Shown in pieces: positions 52,222 to 64,000 of a DNA stretch of 64,000 nucleotides. The position numbers and the translations under genes were made by a program. Source of the stretch: Rathayibacter sp. VKM Ac-2857. GTDB lineage: Bacteria > Actinomycetota > Actinomycetes > Actinomycetales > Microbacteriaceae. The stretch covers positions 184,946 through 248,945 of the forward strand of contig NZ_JABMLE010000004.1 in NCBI RefSeq assembly GCF_013205025.1, written 5' to 3'. The notes under the pieces are model-generated. The model was not told where the DNA came from and searched no databases. It saw nothing but the letters and a program-made list of their open reading frames with translations. Position 1 is the stretch's first letter. Every line of letters starts with the position of its first letter.

Positions 52222-53297
52222 ACGACGGCGCCACCGCCCTCACCGTCACCGGAGAGAACGGCTACGACATCACGGTCGGCCGCGGCCTCCTCGACGGCCT
52301 CGCCGACGCGATCGGTCCGCGCGCGGCCAAGGTGCTGATCGTGCACCCGCCGACCCTCGCGGTCCTGGCCGCCGAGATCCGCGAGAGCCTGCTCGACCGC
52401 TACGAGGTGCTGCTCGCCGAGGTGCCCGACGCCGAGGCCGCCAAGCGCGTCGAGGTCGCCGCCTTCTGCTGGCAGGTGATGGGGCAGTCCGACTTCACCC
52501 GGACCGACGCGGTCGTCGGCTTCGGCGGCGGCGCGATCACCGACCTGGCAGGCTTCGTCGCGGCGACCTGGCTGCGCGGGGTCGATCTCGTCCAGGTGCC
52601 GACCACGGTGCTCGGCATGGTCGACGCGGCCGTCGGCGGCAAGACCGGCATCAACACGGCCGAGGGCAAGAACCTGGTCGGCGCCTTCCACGCGCCGCGC
52701 GCCGTCGTCGCCGACCTCGACGTGCTGACGAGCCTGCCGCGCAACGAGATCCTGGCCGGCTTCGGCGAGATCGTGAAGTACGGCATGATCGCCGAGCCGC
52801 GGATCCTCGACATCATCGAGTCGGACGTGGACCTCGCGACCGACCCGACGTCGGAGGAGTTCCGCAGCCTGGTCGAGCTGTCGATCGGCATCAAGGCGCG
52901 CGTGGTGAGCGAGGACTTCACCGAGAAGGGCCTGCGCGAGATCCTGAACTACGGGCACACCCTCGGCCACGCGGTCGAGCACGCGGAGCGCTACCAGTGG
53001 CGGCACGGCGCGGCGGTCTCGGTCGGCATGATGTTCGCGGCGGAGCTGTCCCGGCTCACCGGCTCGCTCAGCGATGCCGTCGTCGATCGCCAGCGCAGCG
53101 TCCTCGAGTCGCTGACGCTGCCGACGAGCTACCCGCTCGGCCGCTGGGAGACGCTGCTCGCTGCGATGCAGCGCGACAAGAAGTCGCGCGCGGGCATGCT
53201 CCGCTTCGTGGTGCTCGACGACCTGGCGCGCCCGAGCATCCTGCAGGGGCCGGAGACGTCGCTGCTGTTCGCGGCGTACCAGGAGATCGGCGCGTAG
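52218..53297 (+). CDS. aroB: 3-Dehydroquinate synthase
   Basis: A 359-residue NAD- and metal-dependent enzyme for the second shikimate step. GFGGGAITDLAGFVAATWLRGVD is the NAD-binding and metal region, VDAAVGGKTGINTAEGKNLVGAFH is highly conserved, and NYGHTLGHAVE supplies metal-binding histidines. ATG overlaps the aroK stop. The type II dehydroquinase gene often found next in Actinobacteria is not present; an unrelated convergent gene occupies the position. Confidence 0.96.
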   Translation: MNDGATALTVTGENGYDITVGRGLLDGLADAIGPRAAKVLIVHPPTLAVLAAEIRESLLDRYEVLLAEVPDAEAAKRVEVAAFCWQVMGQSDFTRTDAVVGFGGGAITDLAGFVAATWLRGVDLVQVPTTVLGMVDAAVGGKTGINTAEGKNLVGAFHAPRAVVADLDVLTSLPRNEILAGFGEIVKYGMIAEPRILDIIESDVDLATDPTSEEFRSLVELSIGIKARVVSEDFTEKGLREILNYGHTLGHAVEHAERYQWRHGAAVSVGMMFAAELSRLTGSLSDAVVDRQRSVLESLTLPTSYPLGRWETLLAAMQRDKKSRAGMLRFVVLDDLARPSILQGPETSLLFAAYQEIGA

Positions 53298-53312
53298 CGG
53301 CACCTGGCGGGG

Positions 53313-53714
53313 TCAGCCCCGCCGGTCGTCCGGCCCGCGGTCGCCGGTGAGCGCGGCCTCGCGGGCGCGGGCGTGCTCCTCGGCGCTGATCGTTCCGGCG
53401 GCGCGCAGCCGGTCGAGCTCGGCCAGGTGATCGGTGAGCGAGGAGCCCGCCGGGCCGACGCCGTGGCGGAGGTAGCGGGCGGCCATGTCCGTCTGCATCG
53501 TGGTGGGGTCCATGCCGAGCTGCTTCGCCCGGCGGGTGTTGCGGACGATCAGCACGATGATCAGGACGATCACCGCGACGATGACGATCGGCACGATCGC
53601 GAAGACGACCGCGAACCACGGCGGAACGATGCTCTGGCCCGGGAGGGTCGGTGCGAAGAAGTCCGAGCGGGCCGCCGCGGAGACGATCCCGGAGTGAGCG
53701 GTGCTGAGGGTCAT
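53313..53714 (-). CDS. Single-pass membrane protein with SHOCT-like C-terminus
   Basis: A 133-residue protein: outside-facing N-terminal ~32 residues, one membrane helix (~33-58, [25 protein letters not shown]) and a cytoplasmic part ending in [24 protein letters not shown], which fits the short SHOCT motif common at C-termini. Function is unknown. GAGGAGG precedes the ATG at 53714. It converges with aroB (15 bases between ends). Confidence 0.78.
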   Translation of the reverse strand: MTLSTAHSGIVSAAARSDFFAPTLPGQSIVPPWFAVVFAIVPIVIVAVIVLIIVLIVRNTRRAKQLGMDPTTMQTDMAARYLRHGVGPAGSSLTDHLAELDRLRAAGTISAEEHARAREAALTGDRGPDDRRG

Positions 53715-53819
53715 GCGACCTCCTCGGTCGTGGGCGTCTCTCCAGTCTGCTCCGGACTCCTCCGTGCCCGCATCGTCCGGCCGAGGGAGGCCGCCCGGCC
53801 GCCTGCGGGCCGGACCGAC

Positions 53820-53825
53820 TACACT
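53820..53825 (+). promoter_or_regulatory. Candidate -10 element of efp-nusB
   Basis: TACACT, 58 bases before the efp ATG, in the context GACTACACTCG. No -35 match. Confidence 0.35.
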
Positions 53826-53883
53826 CGATGGGTTGGCCGGATCGGCCGATCAGCAGACTTCCACGAAACGGATCCCCCTTCGC

Positions 53884-54444
53884 ATGGCCTCTACCACCGA
53901 CATCAAGAACGGCACCGTCCTCAGCATCGACGGTCAGCTCTGGAACGTCATCGACTTCCAGCACGTGAAGCCGGGCAAGGGCGGCGCGTTCGTGCGCACC
54001 AAGATGAAGAACGTGCTGACGGGCAAGGTCGTCGACAAGACCTTCAACGCCGGCGCCAAGATCGACACGGCCAACGTCGACCGTCGCGACTTCCAGTACC
54101 TCTACCGCGACGGCGCGGACTTCGTCTTCATGGACACCTCGGACTACGACCAGATCACGGTCCCCGAGGCCGTCGTCGGCGACGCGGCGAACTTCATGCT
54201 CGAGAACCAGAACCTGACCCTCGCGCTGCACGACGGCGACCCGCTCTACGTCGAGCTCCCCGCCTCCGTCGTGCTGGAGATCACCTACACCGAGCCGGGC
54301 CTGCAGGGCGACCGCTCGACCGGCGGCACCAAGCCCGCCACCGTCGAGACCGGCTACCAGATCCAGGTCCCGCTCTTCCTCGAGCAGGGCACCAAGGTCA
54401 AGGTCGACACCCGCACGGGCGACTACCTCGGCCGCGTCAGCTGA
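53884..54444 (+). CDS. efp: Elongation factor P
   Basis: A 186-residue translation factor relieving stalling at polyproline. The KOW-like first domain carries the loop [10 protein letters not shown] with Lys32 at the tip, followed by two OB domains; the end TGDYLGRVS fits the family. The Lys-tip loop with flanking prolines/glycines is the actinobacterial form that works without the EpmA modification known in enterobacteria; no epmA/epmB is present here. nusB follows after 12 bases, so the two are likely cotranscribed. Confidence 0.96.
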   Translation: MASTTDIKNGTVLSIDGQLWNVIDFQHVKPGKGGAFVRTKMKNVLTGKVVDKTFNAGAKIDTANVDRRDFQYLYRDGADFVFMDTSDYDQITVPEAVVGDAANFMLENQNLTLALHDGDPLYVELPASVVLEITYTEPGLQGDRSTGGTKPATVETGYQIQVPLFLEQGTKVKVDTRTGDYLGRVS

Positions 54445-54456
54445 GCCGGGGCTCCC

Positions 54457-54876
54457 GTGAGTGCTCGGACGAAGGCGCGCAAGCGCGCCCTCGACATCAT
54501 CTACAACGCCGACGTCCGGCAGATCTCCTTCTCGGAGTCGCTGCGCTCCGAGGCGGAGCGCGCGGCGAACGAGCCGGCGCGTGAGGCCTCCTGGCTCTAC
54601 GCCCGCGAGATCGTCGACGGCGTCATCGACAACGCCGACGAGATCGACGCGCTGATCGCGCAGCTCGCGAAGGGCTGGACGCTCTCGCGCATGCCGCTGG
54701 TCGACCGCGCGATCCTCCGGATCGGCGTCTGGGAGATCCTGCACAACGACGCGGTCCCGGACGGCGTCGCGATCTCCGAGGCCGTCGAGGCGGCGACCCT
54801 GCTCTCCACGGACGACTCGGCCGGCTTCATCAACGGCCTGCTCGCCTCCGTCGCGGAGTCGCACGCGACGGCCTGA
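54457..54876 (+). CDS. nusB: Transcription antitermination factor NusB
   Basis: A 139-residue all-helical protein of the NusB family, starting RTKARKRALDIIYNADVR, with ARE..VDGV, WTLSRMPLVDRAILRIGVWEIL and ATLLSTDDSAGFINGLLASV as the conserved blocks. With NusE it forms the boxA-binding part of rRNA antitermination complexes. The GTG start has only weak upstream complementarity, in keeping with translation after efp. Confidence 0.94.
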   Translation: MSARTKARKRALDIIYNADVRQISFSESLRSEAERAANEPAREASWLYAREIVDGVIDNADEIDALIAQLAKGWTLSRMPLVDRAILRIGVWEILHNDAVPDGVAISEAVEAATLLSTDDSAGFINGLLASVAESHATA

Positions 54877-54906
54877 CGCCCACACGCAGCAGGGGCGGCC
54901 GGCCCT

Positions 54907-56947
<2,041 letters not shown>

Positions 56948-56948
<1 letters not shown>

Positions 56949-58300
56949 TGACCGGTACGAGGATCCTCCTCTCGGGAGCGACGCTCGCCGACGAGACGAC
57001 GGCCGACGTCCTGATCGACGGCGGGACGATCGTCGAGATCGGGACCGACGTCGACTCGAGCGGCGCGCGCGTGATCGATGCCGACGGACTCCTGGCGCTG
57101 CCGGGCCTCGTCGACCTGCACACCCACCTCCGCGAGCCCGGCTTCGAGCAGAGCGAGACGGTGCTGACCGGCACGCGCGCCGCCGCGGCGGGCGGCTTCA
57201 CCGCGGTCTTCGCCATGGCGAACACCTCGCCGGTGCAGGACACGGCCGGCGTCGTCGAGCAGGTGCAGAGCCTCGGCGAGGATGCCGGCTACGCCACGGT
57301 CCGCCCGATCGGCGCCGTCACCGTCGGCCTCGCGGGGGAGTCGCTCGCCGAGCTCGGCGCGATGGCCCGCAGCCGTGCCGCGGTGCGGGTCTTCTCGGAC
57401 GACGGCAAGTGCGTCTCGGACGCGCTGCTGATGCGCCGCGCGCTCGAGTACGTGAAGGCCTTCGACGGCGTGGTCGCCCAGCACGCGCAGGAGCCGCGGC
57501 TCACCGTCGGCGCGCAGATGAACGAGGGCGCCGTCTCCAGCGCCCTCGGGCTGCAGGGCTGGCCGGCCGTGGCCGAGGAGGCGATCATCGCCCGCGACGT
57601 GCTGCTGGCCGAGCACGTCGGCTCGCGACTGCACGTCTGCCACGTCTCCACCGCCGGCTCCGTCGACGTGATCCGCTGGGCCAAGGCCCGCGGCATCGAC
57701 GTGACGGCCGAGGTCACCCCGCACCACCTGCTCCTCTCCGAGCAGCTGATCGCGGGCCAGGACGGCGCGGCCGGCTACGACGCCCGCTACAAGGTCAACC
57801 CGCCGCTGCGCCGCGACGAGGACGTGCTCGCCCTCCGCGAGGCCCTCGCCGACGGCACCATCGACATCGTCGCCACCGACCACGCCCCGCACCCGGTCGA
57901 GGCCAAGGACTGCGAGTGGGACGCCGCCGCGTTCGGCATGGTCGGCCTCGAGAGCGCCCTGAGCGTCGTGCACGCCGCGGTCGTCGAGGACGGCCGGCTG
58001 AGCTGGACGGACGTCGCCCGCGTGCTCTCCTCCGCCCCCGCGCGGATCGGCCGGCTGGACGGCTACCAGCACGGCCTCGCCGTCGGCGCGAGCGCGAACG
58101 TCGTCCTCTACGACCCCGAGGTGCGCCGCCGCTTCTCCACCGGAGACCTGCGCGGGCGCAGCACCAACTCGCCCTACCTCGGCCGGGAGCTGCCGGGCCG
58201 CGTCGTCGCGACGCTGCACCGCGGTGTCCCGACGGTCCTCGACGGCGAGCTCGTCGACGCGCCGACCGTCGCGGCCGCAGCGAGGAGCTCCCGTGGATAG
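56948..58300 (+). CDS. pyrC: Dihydroorotase
   Basis: A 450-residue type I dihydroorotase of the amidohydrolase superfamily. DLHTHLREPGFE has the HxH metal ligands, VFSDDGKCVSD lies in the middle region, HVCHVSTAGSVD carries a further ligand, and ATDHAPHPVEAK contains the catalytic Asp. I prefer the ATG at 56948, with AGGGAGG 7 bases upstream, over a GTG at 56945; the ATG shares one base with the pyrB stop. Confidence 0.95.
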
Positions 58301-58847
58301 GACCGTCATCGCGATCGTGATCGCCGCGGTCGTCGCGCTCGTCTTCGTCGGGATGGCCCTCTCCTGGCGCGCGCGCCGCCGCCGCTCAGCCGCGCTCGCT
58401 CCCGAGGCGGTGCCCGCCGCGTCGCTCGGCGCCGAGCTCGAGGCCGTCGAGCTGCCCTACGTCGCTACCACCCGCTTCGAGCAGCCGCTCGAGCGCGTCG
58501 TGCTGCCGGGCCTCGGCTTCCGAGGCCGGGCGACGCTCCGGCTGCACGAGCGCGGCGTCGTCATCGCCCCGGTCGGCGAGCGCGAGACCGTCATCCCCGC
58601 GGCGCTCCTGCGCGGCGCCGGCGAGGGCTCCTACGCCATCGACCGCGTCGTCGAGGAGGGCGGGCTGCTCGTGCTCTCCTGGTCGCCGCGCGGCGAGGAG
58701 GTCGTGGACAGCTACCTCCGTGTGGCCGATCCCGCGCTCCGACGACGCCTGGTCGACGAGCTCCAGCGGCTCGCCGGCCCCGATTCCTCCCCCTCCCACC
58801 CCGGATCCGCCGACAGCGGACCCGACTCGATCCAGAAGGGCTCCTAG
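58293..58847 (+). CDS. Membrane protein with PH-like domain, in the pyr operon
   Basis: A 184-residue protein: one membrane helix at ~4-24 (VIAIVIAAVVALVFVGMALSW), an Arg-rich turn, then a beta-rich domain (~50-165) with GLGFRGRATLRLHERGVVIAPVGERETVIPAALLRGAG in parts, resembling PH-like domains. Related genes sit between pyrC and carA in many Actinobacteria and have been labelled as transporters without evidence. GAGGAG precedes the GTG by 5 bases; it overlaps pyrC by 8 bases. A role linked to pyrimidine synthesis is inferred from position only. Confidence 0.82.
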   Translation: MDRTVIAIVIAAVVALVFVGMALSWRARRRRSAALAPEAVPAASLGAELEAVELPYVATTRFEQPLERVVLPGLGFRGRATLRLHERGVVIAPVGERETVIPAALLRGAGEGSYAIDRVVEEGGLLVLSWSPRGEEVVDSYLRVADPALRRRLVDELQRLAGPDSSPSHPGSADSGPDSIQKGS

Positions 58848-58850
58848 TCC

Positions 58851-60064
58851 GTGCCAACCACACGCCTCAGCACCGAACCCACCGCCGTCCTCGTCCTCGA
58901 GGACGGGCGACGATTCTCGGGTCAGGCCTACGGCGCACGCGGCCGCACGCTCGGTGAGATCGTCTTCGCGACCGGCATGACCGGCTACCAGGAGACGCTG
59001 ACCGACCCGTCCTACGCTGGCCAGATCGTCGTGCAGACCGCCCCGCACATCGGCAACACCGGGATGAACGACGAGGACGAGGAGTCGCGCCGCATCTGGG
59101 TCGCCGGCTACGTCGTCCGCGACCCCTCCCGCGTGGTCTCGAACTTCCGCTCGCAGCGCTCGCTCGACGACGACCTGGAGAAGGACGGCATCGTCGGCAT
59201 TTCCGGCGTCGACACCCGCGCGATCACCCGGCACATCCGCTCGCTCGGCTCGATGCGCTCCGGCGTCTTCTCCGGCGAGGACCTCGCCCTCCCCGAGGAG
59301 GAGCAGCTCGCGCTGGTGCTCGGCGGCGCGCAGATGGCGGGCCTGAACCTCTCGTCCTCCGTCTCCACCGAGGAGCGCTACACCGTTCCCGCGCAGGGCG
59401 AGCGCGTCGGCTCCGTCGCCGTGATCGACCTCGGCGTGAAGACCTCGACGGTCAACTACCTCTCCGAGCGCGGCTTCGACGTGCACGTCCTGCCCGAGTC
59501 GACGACCGCCGAGCAGGTGCTCGCCCTCGACCCCTCCGCGCTGTTCTTCTCGAACGGACCCGGCGACCCGGAGGCCTCGGACCGCCACGTCGACCTGCTG
59601 CGCACCACGCTCCGCGCCGACCTGCCGTTCTTCGGCATCTGCTTCGGCAACCAGCTGCTCGGCCGCGCGCTCGGCTTCGGCACCTACAAGCTGCCGTTCG
59701 GCCACCGCGGGATCAACCAGCCGGTGCTCGACAAGCTGACCGGCCGGGTCGAGATCACCTCGCAGAACCACGGCTTCGCGGTCGACGCGCCCATCGACGG
59801 CGAGCTCGACTCGCCCGAGGGCTTCGGCCGGGTCGAGGTCAGCCACTACAGCCTCAACGACTCGGTCGTCGAGGGACTGCGCTGCCTCGACATCCCCGCG
59901 TTCTCGGTCCAGTACCACCCGGAGGCGGCGGCCGGCCCGCACGACTCCAACCACCTCTTCGACCGCTTCCGCGCCATGGTCGTGCAGCGCACGGCCGAGC
60001 AGGGCGGCGCCGAGCCCGCCACCGCAGACTCCACCACCTCGACCACCACCGGAGAGCAGAAGTA

Positions 60065-60065
<1 letters not shown>
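58851..60065 (+). CDS. carA: Carbamoyl-phosphate synthase small subunit
   Basis: A 404-residue glutaminase subunit. The N-terminal half includes [18 protein letters not shown] and [18 protein letters not shown]. The class I amidotransferase half has [16 protein letters not shown] with the nucleophilic Cys (~265), GHRGINQPV, and [12 protein letters not shown] with His and Glu of the triad. It hydrolyses glutamine and passes ammonia to CarB. The C-terminal ~20 residues are Thr/Ser-rich. The stop TAA shares its last base with the carB ATG. Confidence 0.95.
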
Positions 60066-63351
<3,286 letters not shown>

Positions 63352-63355
<4 letters not shown>

Positions 63356-64000
63356 CGGACGCCGCCGCACAGCCGGGCGCCGAGTCCTTCGGCGCCCGGC
63401 TCGAGGCCGCGTTCGACGCGTTCGGGCAGCTCTGCGTCGGGATCGATCCGCACGCGTTCCTGCTCGACGCCTGGGGTCTGGACGACAGCGCCGCGGGCCT
63501 GGAATCGTTCGGCCGGCGGGTCGTCGAGGTGTCGGCCGGCAGGGTCGGCCTGGTCAAGCCGCAGGTCGCGTTCTTCGAGCGGCACGGCTCCGCGGGCTAC
63601 GCGGCGCTCGAGCGCGTCCTCGCCGACGCGCGCGCCGCGGGCCTGCTGGTCATCGCGGACGCGAAGCGCGGCGACATCGGCACGAGCGTCACGGCCTACG
63701 CCGAGGCGTGGCTCCGCCCGGGCTCGCCGCTCGAGGCCGACGCGATGACGGCCGCCGCCTACCAGGGCGTCGGCTCGCTCGAGGGCATGCTCGCCCTGGC
63801 CGAGGAGTCGGGCAAGGGCGTCTTCGTCCTCGCGGCGACCTCCAACGCCGAGGCGCGGCCGGTGCAGCGCGCGCTGCTGCAGGACGGCGCCGCCGCCGGC
63901 TCGACCGTGGCGCACACGGTGCTGGCCGACGTGGCATCCTGGAACGCGGGACACGCGCGCTCGTCGATCGGCTCGGTCGGCGTCGTGCTCGGAGCCACGG
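63352..64000 (+). CDS. pyrF: Orotidine 5'-phosphate decarboxylase, type 2 (3' end outside window)
   Basis: The first 216 residues of a decarboxylase of the type 2 (mycobacterial) family. [35 protein letters not shown] and [22 protein letters not shown], with the catalytic Asp-Lys-Asp array DAKRGD, identify it. It catalyses the last step of UMP synthesis. The GTG overlaps carB. The reading frame is open at base 64000, so the remaining part of a ~280-residue protein lies outside. Confidence 0.94.

Overview
The window is a chromosomal stretch of a high-GC Gram-positive bacterium. GTG starts are frequent, ATGA/GTGA stop-start overlaps are common, and the gene order thrS-HIT / pdxST / yebC-ruvCAB / yajC-secDF-rel / rpsD-alaS-ruvX-mltG-aro / efp-nusB / pyrRBC-carAB-pyrF is typical of Actinobacteria. 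Protein features and a dispersed palindromic repeat family (core GATACGCCC...GGGCTACTCGA) point to Microbacteriaceae. Rathayibacter or a close relative is my guess, not a demonstrated assignment.

Layout. (1) 1-4227: a YihY-type membrane protein, an MFS carrier, a DUF2510/DUF4190 membrane protein and a GNAT/left-handed beta-helix acyltransferase fusion. (2) 4279-20863, minus strand: a complete Wzx/Wzy-type surface polysaccharide locus. It starts with a priming glycosylphosphotransferase and continues with Gfo/Idh oxidoreductase, nucleotide-sugar epimerase/dehydratase, two DegT aminotransferases, a NeuD/PglD-type acetyltransferase, several glycosyltransferases (one a three-domain fusion), a flippase, a polymerase/ligase and a Wzz-like co-polymerase. 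Twelve genes run almost without gaps and most junctions overlap, so they look translationally coupled. (3) 21523-26919: thrS, a HIT hydrolase, pdxS-pdxT and an Fpg/Nei glycosylase. (4) 26925-28313: two paralogous secreted proteins, one broken by a one-base frameshift. (5) 28598-37741: yebC, ruvCAB, yajC-secDF, a rhodanese and the (p)ppGpp synthetase/hydrolase. (6) 37728-43015: an AbiEi-like protein, a repeat cluster, a DUF349 protein, a membrane cyclophilin and rarA. (7) 43224-53297: rpsD with a strong terminator, two small envelope proteins, alaS-ruvX-mltG-aroE and aroC-aroK-aroB. (8) 53313-64000: a SHOCT-like protein, efp-nusB, a repeat cluster, then the pyrimidine operon pyrR-pyrB-pyrC-(membrane protein)-carA-carB-pyrF, with pyrF cut by the window end.

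How the parts work together. The polysaccharide locus contains genes to make and N-acylate amino sugars, assemble a repeat unit on a lipid carrier, flip it and polymerise it. The GNAT-WlbB fusion just beyond its 3' end probably supplies another sugar acylation. The pyr operon carries a recognisable PyrR-binding hairpin between a -10 element and the pyrR ribosome binding site. The dispersed repeats sit in the gaps between operons and form inverted pairs plus local tandem duplications (148 bp and 35 bp periods). I found no CRISPR array, prophage, transposase, tRNA or rRNA gene.

The most unusual items are the three-domain glycosyltransferase, the GNAT-WlbB fusion, the composite palindromic repeat family, the structured thrS leader and the G-tract frameshift in the secreted paralogue. 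I do not see a clearly novel defence or regulatory system.
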